From NCBI GenBank assembly GCA_026745465.1, contig JACYXH010000802.1:2219501-2283500 (forward strand): a stretch of 64,000 nucleotides of DNA. Direction: 5' to 3'. This DNA comes from Lota lota. Taxonomy: Eukaryota > Chordata > Actinopteri > Gadiformes > Lotidae. A program made the translations under genes and the position numbers. The first letter of the stretch is position 1; the number at the start of each line of letters is the position of its first letter. Below the pieces are notes generated by a model. It did no database searches, was not told the origin of the DNA, and saw only the letters and a program-made list of their open reading frames with translations. This document shows positions 52,757 to 64,000 of the stretch, one piece after another.

Positions 52757-53899
52757 GGTGGTGGTTCTCTTTCGCAACCCCTTCGCTAGCTGCCTTGGTT
52801 AGGTGGTATGCCCGGAGTGCTTGATGCCCTTTTTAGCACCGTTAGTGTATAACAAATCTGGTGCTCGCCCTGAGCTGTCTCATGCTAGACTAAACGCCAA
52901 CAGGACTGGATGCCCGCGAAATAGCCCCCAAAACACCCACCTCCGTGTGGTGGGTGACAGGTTAAGCGATGCGTGCCTGGGTCTTTCCAGTTTGGGACCT
53001 TTGTGAATGGCTTCACAAAAGCCTGTTTCCACTGATGACAAAGCAGAACGACAGAAACAATAACAAACAAAATGGGAGAACAAAAGAGCACTGCTGTTGA
53101 GTGAGATGTAAACTGTGAAGGTCTTTTTTTTTTCAATGGATGTGTTTTTCTAGATCCGTTTTGATTTAGATTGATGGCTGTTTATCACACGAAAAATGCA
53201 CCGAGTGCACATTGGATTGTGTAATTGCTGTGAGTCACTGCTCGGTAGGCATCAAACGATTCTCACTGTACTGGAAAAGACTCGATTGTTATACCTGAGA
53301 CAATTACAGCCTAACAAGGGCAAACAGAATGCATACCATAGGCTATATAGGCCTTAACAAATCTCCAGGAAGGAAATGTATATTACATCATTTTAAAAGT
53401 CATTATAGGCCTCTGACATTAGGCAGATTTTTGTATTAAGTTCCTTAACTGTCAATGTTTACATTATTGTATTGCATTTCTGGCACTGCTATTTATTATA
53501 TGACTGACTATTCATTATATTTTTTTGTATACATTATATAAAAAATATATATATATACATATACGTTTTTTATTTGTAAAATCTAATCTATCTAATTAGA
53601 CCAAATGTTTCAACAACTTAATATGGAGCAGACTCAGAGAAGAGCTCACTTGGACAGAGGCTTGTTCCCCTCACAACCCCCACATCTCGCTTTCTCTGTC
53701 TGAGAGAGCAATAATATCTATTCAGGGGGCTGAATAGAGCTTTGTGTCACATGGTGTTGAACTTCAATGTTTTCAGCACTCCTGTGGCTCTAGAAAAGCC
53801 TGCAGGCTCAGGAACAGCAGTGTGACTGGTAAGGACACCACACACAAAAACTGTTTATGTACATGTCGCTCATTGTATCTTTCTACCTAAACACTTGTC

Positions 53900-54560
53900 T
53901 CTAGTAAGTATCAACACCTTTGCACATCTCGACCACTTTATCCATCAATCTACCCATCTATTTGTCAACATTGCCCATCTACCTGTGTTCATGTCTAGTA
54001 GTAAGACACTATTCGATACACATATGTACATTTCTAGCACTTATTCTGGCTATCGACATATGTGGCTTTACTGGGCTCCTCCGACACCAAGACACAGGAT
54101 GATGATCTTTAAACCAGTTTATTGTAGAGTTTGAGCAATATGACACACAGCAGGTGTTCCATGCTGCCATGTCAAAGATCTCCTCAGTGTGTGTGGTGAT
54201 GGCTAGTCTAACCTGTGTGCATTGATAGCACAATGAACCACCGGTGTGCAGCCTCATACAGCCCCAGAGTCTAATCAGTCTGACTCGGGCCAGGTGAGGC
54301 TGCTTAAACCAGCCATGGATTAGTCAGCGGCTTACTAATATACATGGCTGGTTTAAGCAGCCTCACCTGGTTAGAGAAGCCTCACCTTACAGTAAGCCCC
54401 TTTCTATCGACACCTATGAATATTTCTACCACTTATAGCTAGGTAGATACTAGCTATCTACCTATTCACATCTCTAGTAGTAAGACCCCATACTATCTAC
54501 ACCTTTGTTAATTTCTATCACTTATTCTAGCTATCTAGCTATGTACATGTCTAAGTATGT
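53900..54560. repeat. Degenerate minisatellite (about 85-95 bp units) interrupted by an insertion
   Basis: Four loosely similar units start near 53902, 53998, 54392 and 54477. They share TAGTAAG, a CACCT or ACATATGTACA segment, TTTCTA.CACTTAT and CTATC. Between the second and third copies lies about 320 bp of unrelated sequence containing the 54290-54370 hairpin. Confidence 0.5.
54290..54370. repeat. Perfect 28-bp inverted repeat, 81-nt hairpin
   Basis: 54290-54317 is the exact reverse complement of 54343-54370. The 25-nt spacer contains a further 6-bp stem (ATTAGT 54319-54324 with ACTAAT 54334-54339). The size and stem length resemble a pre-miRNA, but a complete absence of mismatches is more typical of a young inverted duplication. 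There is no evidence of transcription. Confidence 0.92.
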
Positions 54561-57017
54561 TCATATTTATGCGTAAGCAACCTATGCTACTACCATCTCT
54601 AGCTCTTCTTTATCTCTACAGTCTATCTACTGTACATGACTATTAGTAAGCACCAATTATTACCAAAAAAAGTAATCACAACTATTCACATTGACACCAG
54701 ATGTGTTTTAAAACCTCTGGGCATTTGTACGCTGATTGTGATACGTTCCATAGGCCTGAGGCCAACCAATTTCCCCTCTGTGTGTCAGTGTTTGTCATTT
54801 CCCACAAGCAAAATTAGTTTGTATGCACCCCTACCCCAACCACTGAACCCCAGGTATCCAAATAAAAAGTATATAAAAAAGGAACTTCTGTGGGTAACGA
54901 TCTGAAACTCTTTGGAAGGCGAGCTTTGTCATCCCGATATGCTGCTAAATTCGACGAGCCGAACAGATGTTTAAACGCACCTCAGACTGCAATCTCATAT
55001 AAACACACTATAACAGCGGGGTAAACCAATTGTTTCTGTCCTTTGTCAAGGCATTTATTCAAATGAACCTCATCAGAGTGAATCACGGATAGCATTACCA
55101 TTCATTAGTACAGCCGTTATTGGTAATAGTGTACTATCACAAATCACAAAGACTTTAGGTTAATAATCTAAAGTCTGATAGCAGACGAGCTAAAATCGGT
55201 GTAAAAAGGGCATTTAACTTTATTTTGCTTGATATTTGTTTCAATCAATTGTCTTGCTGGAGGCCAGTATCTGTAAGCGCATAATTGCCTAACAGCAAAC
55301 ACAAACTCAGCCAGCACTAAGAAAAATTTCCCTTTCAGTCTTGTTTTCCAGCCCAGGCTTTATGCCGTCCGTCCCCCCCAAAGGTTCTGCTACAACAAAG
55401 TAGAACACGAGATTAGTAAAAGTGTTCACAGCATTATGGATTCCGAAGCTCTACACACAAGTTTCCAGGAATAAAAAGTAAATGACTGTCCAGAACATAC
55501 CGGGTCGGGTCTGGCATGACCTCTGAGCATGTGACCTGTTGGAGTACAATGCACAGTGACATCCATGAGGCTGCTCCAACCCGAAGACAAATTGAAACAG
55601 AGATTTTTTACGTTGTGAGTTGTTAAATGTAAGAGGTGATTATTTTTTCCTCTGTTAGGAAGAGTATGTAAGATGCCTGTGGAAAATTGATATTGCCCAA
55701 AAAAAAAGCCTAGAATCATGTAACCCCCCCCCCCCCCCCACACACACACACACACACACACATTAACCGCCCCCCCCCCACCCCATCCAAACCATCCAGA
55801 TAATGCTTCTGCCAGTTATCGTTCCAAAGCGAGATATACCTTTCAGTCCGTCCACAACAGATCCAAAACTGTTCAAAGTAAATTCCAATCCCCTGAAACA
55901 ACCTAAAACAAATTGGCAAGCCTCAACGCTTACCAATACTGTAAGTCATTTAAACCATGTCAGATTCACTCGGTTGTCTTTTTATAAGGGCCATGCCATT
56001 CTATTTTCATGGTTAGTGAGTCGAAGAAAGGAACCCAACACCACCGAACTGGTTTCTCTCTGCCCCTCTGTTCTCGTTTCTTACAAGGTGTTGTAAATCG
56101 CTGGGCTAGATGAGATTAGAAGACTGTCTGCCATTGGAAATGAAAGCCCAGTATTTATACTTCCCTTCGGGTGGTTGGGGCCGCAATGGAAGTACCGCCT
56201 CTCCTGCTTCTGGGGCCAGCTAGACGAACAAGGGTAATGTTGTTATTTAGAGGGTGATAAAATTAACGGATACATGCAAAGGGTACGCTTTTTGTAGGCC
56301 TTCTGGCATATTCAATGGGGAGGGGGGCTGGGTATTTATGTAAGGGTTGGTGTCATGGTCACCAAAGATGACAGCAAACAAAACAGAATTTCTGCAATTC
56401 TTTAATAAGTAACAGATCATAATGAATAATTAATAAGTTGGTTCTTTGGGTTTCTTACAATGCAGTTATACATTAATGCAGCAAATGGATCTCATGCATC
56501 ATGATTGGTTGTGAACTTATGTTTTTGGCTTTGCCTTATTTGACTATTAGTCCTTCAAATTATTTTGTTCTGATTCTTCTCTAGTGATAGATTGTAATAA
56601 AAAATAATATATATTTTTTTGTCTTACCATAACTGGCACTTCACCCCCTTTTCCGTCACAATGTTTCTTCCAGACCTTTCTCCCTGTTCCCTTAATGATT
56701 AGACTGCTATGAGGGCTTTGAGACTGTGACTGTGATGTGATAACCTGACTTGCCAGATGGTTTGTGACACAGAACCATCTGGGAAGTCGTCCTTTGGAAT
56801 TGTTTGGAAAAGGGCAGGCACTTTAACAAAATACTTGGCAGGTAATTGGATCAACCATCTCTCTATCACTGTTTATCACATATTACGTAGATCAAGAAGT
56901 ACCTCAAAGGACACTGATTTGTCCGAACCACTGTGGTTCAAACACAAGTGCAATACAGCCGCCTCGCAAGGAAAGTAATGAGAAGGACAATAGACACTTT
57001 TCACAGAGGTGTTGTCC

Positions 57018-57097
57018 TAGGACAAACACAGGTATTGCTCATGACACTTATTATGGGTCTGCTCAATTTTGTTACCAGGGCACAGGTAGGAGACTAA
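57018..57097. repeat. Unnamed dispersed repeat, copy B
   Basis: About 80 bp starting TAGGACAAACACAGGTATTG, similar to 38351-38430 in the same orientation. Similarity fades on both sides. Confidence 0.7.
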
Positions 57098-57923
57098 TAA
57101 CCTATCCTGCTTATTAAGCGTGGATGCGACCCACTTGTCCACTGGTGTTACAGGGCTTGCTTGTTCCCCTGTGTACGCCTCAATTTTAATTCAGATAGGT
57201 GTTTCAGATCTCTTGATAAGCAATAGAAATGCATGAAATGGCATGTGTTTTACCGAGAGAGGCAGTCATCTAATGCAAACCAATCTACAAGTGGTGTTGG
57301 AGTTTAGTTCTCCTTTAAAGACAATGTACCCTTGTGAACATGGGAAGGGGAGGGTGAAAACATGTTTTGCATGTGTGGTATGAAAAGACAACAGAATGAG
57401 GATTTAACGGAAAATGAGGGTTTGATCCTCAAAATCTTCAAGGAGCTTTTGTCGGAAAGAATAAGCTGCTTGCAGCCACCCACCCCCCTATAAAACCCCC
57501 CAGTTTAATACAATTTCCATTGATTGCCTCTTTGAATGAATGTATTTTTCCATTCAAATATTTGTGGGCTTACAAACAGCAGTTGGAAACTTCTCAATAA
57601 AACCCTTAGGGCAATCTCAATAATATTTTAGTGTCATTAATATTTCATTATTTTTATTTTATCCTCTGTGTTCTTGCCTTTCTTCTTCTCCTTTTTAATA
57701 CAAAAACAACAAGACATCGGCTTAGCAGCCACCGTCAGCTACGGTGCTTTACACCAAACATATTGTATTGGACGGTATGGATCGAGGCTTTTACCCAATC
57801 ATCTGATAGCAAGGTATTGGAAGCCTAGTGTCTGTAGCTGAAGCTCAATTGGCCTTCTGGCTCCATCAGTAGGCTGAGACTGTTAGTTATAAGAAGGGGC
57901 TGATATACGTGGGGGTCAAATGA

Positions 57924-57927
<4 letters not shown>

Positions 57928-57970
<43 letters not shown>

Positions 57971-57980
57971 ACACACACAC
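57928..57980. repeat. Poly-C plus (CA)n compound run
   Basis: A C homopolymer of about 29 bases is joined directly to a CA array of 24 bases. The same C-run/CA-array arrangement occurs at 55723-55761. Confidence 0.9.
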
Positions 57981-58099
57981 TCAAATGGAGAAGATGCGGG
58001 TGGATGGCCCTCCTCCAAATGAATAAGATACGGGCGGGTGGAGGTATGCACATTTCTCCCTTGGTTGTCAGGGAAGCAACAGGATCCCGCGGAAAACAC

Positions 58100-58308
58100 A
58101 AGGAGGAGCTGTAAGCAATGCAGGTGGCTCTGCGTCGTCATACATTTACAAGAGAGAATCGACGCAACTTTTTTCTCCTTCAGTGGTTCTCCAGAGAGAG
58201 TCTGGCACCTCACAGGACGCTGCTGAAAGGGAAACACGAGCATTTTTTTCTTCTCTTTATTATTCTACAGAGCTGGCTGTTGTGTCATAGCTAGTGGATT
58301 ACAGCACG
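58100..58308 (+). other. Possible non-coding 5' exon of the prokineticin receptor gene
   Basis: A good donor (CACG followed by GTAAGA, at 58309) ends a stretch of mixed-composition sequence. It lies 1.1 kb before a clear acceptor (TTTCAG, 59427-59428) that opens the coding exon. This is inference from splice-site strings alone; the 5' limit is arbitrary. Confidence 0.25.
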
Positions 58309-59253
58309 GTAAGACACTCGACATTATAATGTATGGCAAAAATATGTAACATTTTATTCAGTGTTACCTACGTGGCCAAATACAACCGTCCTCTTTCTGA
58401 ACTGTTGTTGAACTCGGACATATTCTTTGTCCTAGGGCCCTAGTTGCTCTCATCTTGTAAACTGGAATTGCCTTTTTTTTTATTGTTTACACGCAAAACG
58501 ATGCAATTTTGCAGACTATTTGTATCAATGCCTGCGTTCGCCCTATTGCCGTAATAGCGACACATTTTGTTGCTCAATAAAGTCGACGAGTCCATTATTG
58601 TTGAGCGCACATCAAATATGTTTGTAGTTTTGTTACAATGCATACAAGTAATTTTGTCATGTTTATAATAAAAAAAAGTAATCATTATAAAAGCCAACCA
58701 TTTGGCTTTTATCCTCGTTTGTTGAGCTCTTAGCGCATCGAAAAGCCCATACCGCACGTATCCCACCTGATTCTAGGCTGATCGTTCATCTTAGTCCATG
58801 TTCTGTGGCTAACGAACATTTGCTCAGCTTACCGCCTGTTATAGGCTATACACCTATATTTTTTTATGATGACAAACTTTTCATTAAAGCATACATTCTA
58901 CATTATATTTGTAGACTGGAACCTATGTTCCTTGAGTTGGTAAGGTAGACCCTTATTCTGTCTGGGAAAACCCAAATTAACTAGATTTTTCTGAAGGCGA
59001 AGCTGTGGAAAGCAACCGTTTTCTTGACGAGTTTCATCTTGTTGAGTTGTGGAAGCTTTTGATTCGTTTTATCATGCTGGTTCTCTCTTCCTAGCAATCC
59101 TATATGCAGCAGTAGGAGTCAATCTCTCTCTCTCTCTCTCCCTCTCTTCTCTCTCCCCGTTTTTGTGATTAACTATCACACAATATTTTGTTTCATGTTT
59201 CCCTCAATGTCCCCTTTACCCTGTCCCTTTATGTCTTTATGACTCATTGTGAA

Positions 59254-59254
<1 letters not shown>

Positions 59255-59329
<75 letters not shown>

Positions 59330-59333
59330 ACAC
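59255..59333. repeat. (CA)n microsatellite, about 79 bp
   Basis: A nearly pure CA array about 95 bp before the acceptor of the first receptor coding exon. Confidence 0.95.
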
Positions 59334-59428
59334 AGATGCTCATTGCGCACGTACACACACACTTGTCATTGATGATCTGAGTATGACAAGTTGTGCGTAG
59401 TTCTGAAATGTTGAATTTTCTGTTTCAG

Positions 59429-59677
59429 GTGAAGACGCACATCTTCGTCTCACGAGCTGTGTGTGACAATGATACATTTATAAGTGTCTCCAAAGTGTCT
59501 GCGCCATATCAGTCCAACTTAATTGTCATTCAAGCAGAGAAGACCCAACCTGCTGGCTCCGATTGTGGGAGTTGTTTGCACTGCAGCATCATTGATCTGA
59601 GCCTCACTTGTCTGATGTTTTTCGAGAAGACATTGATTGCGTGTGTGTGTGTGTGCGTCTGTGTGTGTGGCCAAGCC
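59429..59677 (+). other. prokr: 5' UTR part of the receptor exon, with an in-frame upstream ATG
   Basis: After the TTTCAG acceptor, 249 bp precede the preferred start at 59678 (context AAGCCATGG, strong). An in-frame ATG at 59615 has a weak context (TCTGATGT) and would add 21 residues, mostly Val-Cys encoded by a TG repeat at about 59640-59669. Homology to the MAAQNGN-type start of PROKR2 favours 59678. Confidence 0.5.
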
Positions 59678-60177
59678 ATGGGAGACTCCAATGGGAGCCT
59701 GTTGACGGCTGTCTTTACCCAGATGGGTGGTCAGGACGATGGCGGCCACCGCCCCCACCCCCTCCCCCCTGCCGGGGAGTTCAACCAAATCCTGGACACC
59801 AGCTACGACACGGACTACGGCGTTCCCCCCGACGAGATCCCCAACACCACGCAGGGCCAGGCCTTCTTCGTGGCCACCATTATCATCGGCCTGGTGCTCG
59901 TGTGCATCATCGCGGTGTGTGGCTTGGGTAACTTCCTCTTCATCGCGTCACTGGTGCGCTACAAGAAGCTGCGCAACCTCACCAACCTGCTCATCGCCAA
60001 TTTGGCCGTGTCTGACTTCATCGTGGCGGTGGTGTGCTGTCCCTTCCTCCTGGACTACTACGTGATGAAGCAGCTGTCCTGGGACCACGGGCCCGTGCTG
60101 TGCGCCTCCGTCAACTACTTGAGGACCGTGTCGCTGTACGTGTCCACGAATGCGCTGCTCGCCATCGCCGTCGACAG
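59678..60177 (+). CDS. prokr: prokineticin receptor coding exon 1 (N-terminus to TM3)
   Basis: 166 codons plus two bases, donor GTAGGT at 60178. It covers the extracellular N-terminus and TM1-TM3, stopping inside the DRY motif. The N-terminus is Pro/Asp-rich with little similarity to mammals, while the TM segments are highly conserved. Confidence 0.95.
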
Positions 60178-62519
60178 GTAGGTCGTTGCCAGGGTTTGAG
60201 GCTTATTACTTTGGATTTGGAGTGACAGGGTGTTTGTCCCTGTGAGGCCAAAGACAAGGTAATACAATGTATCCATCTATCATCACTAACATAACTCCCA
60301 CTGCTATGACCGCTATCTCGGCTGTTGCGGTCATATGTCTTATCGGTTCCCATAGTGTTAGTTTCCCAATCATTGGGTTGGAAGAGGGCTGCTGCTTTGA
60401 TCGCCCTGCAGCATACTAGCGGTGCGGAAACTGCGGTCACACATGATCACAGTGTATGCACGTAAAAAAAAAACAGCGACAAAGACAAAAGGCGTACACG
60501 TCACATTGTCCGTCTGTTAGTATTGCTTTTCTGTCTAGTTATGACCTAGTGGAGCTTTTGCCAGAGCTGTCAAATATTTACTGCCAGGACCTGACTGGGG
60601 TTGTGATTTGTGTGCCTCTGCAAAGAAGACCTAACCTTCTCATGTTTTAGTTATTTTTATTCATAAATTGCGTCGCCACTTTATTATTCCTGTCATTGTG
60701 TTCTCCATTTTCTATTCCCTTTATATTGGGGAGTGCAGCATTAAATAACCACGTCACTTTTAGTGATATCTCTAGGCTATGGAAAGATTTGTATGGATTT
60801 GATAATTGGCGTCACATTAAAGTGCATTTTAAGTGATATGTGCGTAAACCTTTATTTTACCCCAGGGAATTAGATGTTTTCAGGGATTGTTTCTTTCTTC
60901 AATCAAGGTGACGCACAAGGAATTAATACATTGTTCTCTCATTATGTCATATCAAGAAGTCATCAAGTCATCAATACTTTGCTATATGCTTTCTCTTTCA
61001 AGTTTCTCTGCACATCAAACACAAGCATAGTGTCTTTGAGGTCGCTGCCAAACCCATTAAGTAATTACTCTTTGGGTATGATTTGTCATACCATGTTTTT
61101 GAATTAAAAATGTCTGTCATAACAAGGCTAATAGGTAATAGGGACTTTGGTACTTTATATTTATGAACCACATGCATCATATTACAGAGAGGGTTAAAAA
61201 AAATCATCAATGGTTGCTAGATACTCTAGTAGTCTAGTTGTTCAAAACCCTCTATATGTATTGCCCTTTGAAGTTAGTTGACACATTTGTAAAATGGCAA
61301 TGACAAATTCCATCAAAACAAAATAAGAAAGTATGTTTATGTTCATGCACACACATTACACATGCTAATGTGTCATCCACTGTTCAGTTCATCCATCAAC
61401 AATCTATTAACCCAACCAACCAAACCAGCCTTGCATCCATCCATACATCCATGCATACATCTATCTGTTGAATCCATTGATCCATCCATCTGTCCATCTA
61501 TCCATCCATACATCCAAACCTGCGGCCATCTATCCATCCACTATTCTCCTGATCAGTTGCAGCAGTATTGTGGGAATAGTAATGTTGAATTGAGTTATAG
61601 AGTTATGGAGCAGCTCACCACTTCCAATATGTCTACCAGCATTATTTAGCAGATTACTCCTAAAGCTCACAGTCCTTTGAGACATAGCTTGGATAAATTA
61701 TGGAAGATTGAAGTCGCCTTTCTTCTTCTTTTCTTTGTTTCTTATGCTGCTTTGACACCGGAATACAAATTTCCCTGGGGATTAATAAAATCTCATCTCA
61801 TCTTTCTCAGGTACATGGCTATCGTCCACCCTCTGCGTCCTCGCATGAAGCACCAGACGGCCTACTGTCTGACCCTGGGGGTCTGGATCGTTCCCATCAT
61901 CATCTCCATCCCCTCGGCCTACTTCGCCTCAGAGACCGTGTACCCGCACAGCAGCGGCACCAGCCCCACCACTCACAAGGTGTTCTGCGCCCAGATCTGG
62001 CCGGTGGACCAGCAGGCCTACTACCGCTCCTACTTCCTCTTCATCTTTGCCATTGAATTTGTGGCGCCCGTGATCATCATGGCGATGTGCTACGTTCGCA
62101 TCTCCCGCGAGCTGTGGTTCAAGAGCGTGCCGGGCTTCCAGACGGAGCAGATCAAGAAGCGGCTGCGCTGCCGCCGCAAGACGGTCATGGTGCTGATCGG
62201 GATCCTCACGGCGTACGTTCTGTGCTGGGCGCCGTACTACGCCTACACCATACTGCGGGACTTCCACCCCACGGTCATCTCGGGACAGCGCCACTCGCTG
62301 GTGGCCTTCTACATCATTGAGTGCATCGCCATGAGCAACAGCATGATTAACACCTTCTGCTTCGTCAGCGTCAAGAACAACACGGTCAAGTACCTGAAAA
62401 AGATTGTGCTGCTGCGCTGGAAGTCCACGTACGCGCCCAGCAAGGCCGCAGAAGACACCGATCTCAGGACATGCTCCATGCCCGTTACAGAGGAAGAAGA
62501 GTGCATCCGGCTGAAATAG
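59678..62519 (+). CDS. prokr: Prokineticin receptor (PROKR1/PROKR2 family), two coding exons
   Basis: A rhodopsin-class GPCR for the AVIT-fold peptides prokineticin 1 and 2, acting at the plasma membrane mainly through Gq. In mammals it serves neuronal migration, olfactory/GnRH development, circadian output and gut motility. Exons 59678-60177 and 61811-62519 join across an Arg codon to give 402 residues (human PROKR2 384, PROKR1 393). The N-terminus has two sequons (N5, N56). TM1 spans about 62-88. [20 protein letters not shown] marks TM2 and [20 protein letters not shown] marks TM3. DRY is at 166-168, and the intron splits its Arg codon. [10 protein letters not shown] lies in ECL2, [18 protein letters not shown] in ICL3, AYVLCWAP in TM6, [12 protein letters not shown] in TM7, and the end is CIRLK. 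Some residues ([15 protein letters not shown]) look nearer PROKR1, while linkage to PCSK2/BFSP1 suggests PROKR2, so I leave the paralogue open. Confidence 0.95.
60178..61810 (+). other. prokr: prokineticin receptor intron
   Basis: About 1.6 kb. It contains an ATCC-rich stretch (61434-61535) and ends in a retroposon tail (61746-61800) that runs directly into the acceptor TTTCTCAG. No gene is seen. Confidence 0.8.
61746..61800 (+). mobile_element. LINE 3' tail abutting a splice acceptor
   Basis: GCTGCTTTGACACC, AATTTCCCTGGGGATTAATA and then AAAATCTCATCTCATC match a common teleost LINE 3' end (AATTTCCCTNGGGATTAATAAA followed by a short tandem tail). The assignment to an L2-like group is from memory. 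Only the terminal 55 bp or so are recognisable. Confidence 0.65.
61811..62519 (+). CDS. prokr: prokineticin receptor coding exon 2 (TM4 to C-terminus)
   Basis: A 709-bp exon from acceptor TTTCTCAG to TAG at 62517-62519. It opens with [13 protein letters not shown], then TM4 ([12 protein letters not shown] at its end), TM5 ([16 protein letters not shown]), TM6 ([10 protein letters not shown]), TM7, and a tail ending EEEECIRLK. Confidence 0.95.
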
Positions 62520-64000
62520 AAAGGATGGGGGCAAGAGAGAGCGCAGGAGTGTGGGGGGCTTTTTGGATTGTAATGGTGGGCACTCAGGTGGTTGTTAAGA
62601 AACATTGCACAGTGGTTAGCGATAATGACATTGAGACCGGCGTTTTGTATGGCCATGAAACTGTATCCCAAAAGGTGTTTTCAGCAGGGCAAGAAAGGTC
62701 GATTCATCTGAATAAAAAACTCATACCATGGACATTGTGTTGGTTGAATAGGACCACAAAAGATTTTGTGATGTACATATGAATGTAAGTTATTTTTGTG
62801 CAATCTTTAAATGTTCTATATAAAGTTTGTAAATGTGATGGCATTAAGAGTTGTATTTTTTCAAAGAGCTGTGAAGAATTCCTTTTCATTTTGCTTTATG
62901 GTATATGTGAAGGGCTTTATGTTATCTAAGATAAAATACACTCTGTCTAACTAATTAACTTAACGTGTTTGATAGCAGATGCTGCTGTTACAGTTCTATG
63001 TTTACAGGTTATGATGACACTTTAATGTACAGTATGTCTTCCACTGACAAAATGTACATTCCACAAGATCCATAGCCTCTTATCCAAAACCCAACTCAAG
63101 GGATTTTCTTCACTTGACGAGATTCCCACTGTCAATATCAAATATGATATTGACATACGAATGCCATTTATGATATTGTCAGCTTGGTCTTTACTGCATA
63201 CTTACCAGTTTAATTGACAATAAAAGCCATATAAACAGTCAACAAACCATACGATAACCCCACTTTGAGTGCATTTTTACAATTTACCACAGTCTTTTGA
63301 TAAGCTATGTGATATGGTATCCTTCTTGGGGAGTTATGTATGTGTACAGAGATGGTAAAGCAACCAAAGACAACAACACTGAGTGATTGCAGGATTATAG
63401 GAAATGAACAGCTAAATCTTGAATGTATCGGAAGACACCGAAGACATGTACAAACTATTATAAATGTTTTTTCTTTTAGATAATTATTATGAGTACAGGA
63501 CTATGAGTACAAGTTACGTTAACATATTATAACGTAAAATCCAAGACAACCGGGGTAGATTAACGGCACTAGTCAGATAGTTTACTGAGGATATTGCTGT
63601 ATGTGTTTGTGGTAATTACAAATAAAAACAGTTTCTTCTATTTATGAAATTTGTATTTTGCTGTTCGTATGTTATGTACTTTCAACTAGCCACACTATTA
63701 ACGCATGGTTAATCAATTGTGGATCAATTCCGTGTGTAATAAAACAGTGCACAGAAAACTGCTGTGTTCCTATTTTTATTCAATATCACTCAATAACTCA
63801 CAGTAAACTGACAGAAAACAGAAAATTAAATTTAGATGGCGTTTAAACGTACAGATTTGGTGCTTGGCTTTCAGGCGTTTACAACTACCTCTGTTCCAAC
63901 AGTGTACCAAACACACACCGCATCATTGAAGAGACGGAGCGATGGAATCAGAGAGAGAGAGAAACAGGTAGCAGAGAAAGAGAGGGAGCTTTGATTTAGA
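62520..64000 (+). other. prokr: Receptor 3' UTR and downstream flank
   Basis: AT-rich sequence with AATAAA at 62711-62716, 63219-63224, 63621-63626 and 63738-63743. A 10-bp inverted repeat (63131-63140 with 63145-63154) is present. The window ends in a short GA-rich stretch. No further gene is seen. Confidence 0.6.
62711..62716 (+). promoter_or_regulatory. prokr: Candidate receptor poly(A) signal (AATAAA)
   Basis: The first AATAAA after the stop codon, about 190 bp downstream. Longer 3' ends using the later signals are equally possible. Confidence 0.4.

Larger units (their letters stand above)
52757..59428. other. Intergenic region between bfsp1 and the prokineticin receptor
   Basis: About 6.7 kb between the divergent genes, so both promoters must lie here. 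The first 250 bp hold the bfsp1 5' UTR and promoter; a TATA-like CTAAAAAGG lies on the minus strand near 52829-52837. The rest contains degenerate minisatellite units (53900-54560), a long hairpin (54290-54370), C/CA runs (55723-55783, 57928-57980), a dispersed repeat copy (57018-57097), a possible receptor 5' exon (to 58308) and a CA array (59255-59333). No other gene is seen. Confidence 0.65.

Noticed and set aside
52757..52777. Upstream extension of the bfsp1 start by seven codons
   Set aside because: The codon at 52775-52777 is TTG in the transcript; the ATG at 52756 has a strong context and gives the expected short filensin head.
61929..62534. 201-codon minus-strand frame opposite the receptor
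   Set aside because: It is a shadow of the GC-rich second receptor coding exon; the plus-strand frame contains all GPCR motifs.

Overview
The window is vertebrate nuclear DNA from a ray-finned fish. It carries three multi-exon protein genes with GT/AG introns and no operons, rRNA, tRNA genes or CRISPR arrays. Dinucleotide repeats (CA/TG and GA/CT), poly-C runs and GACA/GATA arrays are extremely dense. That density resembles what has been reported for codfishes (Gadiformes), but this placement is an inference; the teleost assignment itself is firm from the proteins and the repeat families.

Layout. About 1-12,500 is upstream sequence without a recognisable gene, holding microsatellites and two hairpins. 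The plus-strand gene pcsk2 (prohormone convertase 2) has its coding sequence in 12 exons from 12552 to 40544; I reconstructed a continuous frame of 642 codons. Its introns hold a well-preserved non-autonomous hAT transposon with an exact 8-bp target duplication (39040-39685), an older hAT-like element, a LINE tail and several tRNA-derived SINE copies. Converging on it, the minus-strand gene bfsp1 (filensin, a lens beaded-filament protein) has 8 coding exons from 52756 down to 42430 (671 codons). After about 5 kb with a near-perfect hairpin and degenerate minisatellites comes a prokineticin receptor gene on the plus strand, with two coding exons (59678-60177 and 61811-62519; 402 codons). The last 1.5 kb is its 3' flank.

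The three genes do not form one pathway. PC2 cleaves neuropeptide and hormone precursors in regulated secretory granules, filensin is structural in lens fibre cells, and the receptor is a Gq-type GPCR for prokineticins. Their adjacency fits inherited vertebrate linkage: the human orthologues PCSK2, BFSP1 and PROKR2 all lie on 20p12.

I did not find a convincing undescribed biological system. The most interesting signals are repeat-driven: splice acceptors whose pyrimidine tract is itself a microsatellite or a retroposon tail, a possible microsatellite-encoded N-terminal extension of the receptor, a fish-type Pro/Gly-rich filensin tail, several long hairpins, and an unnamed dispersed repeat present twice.
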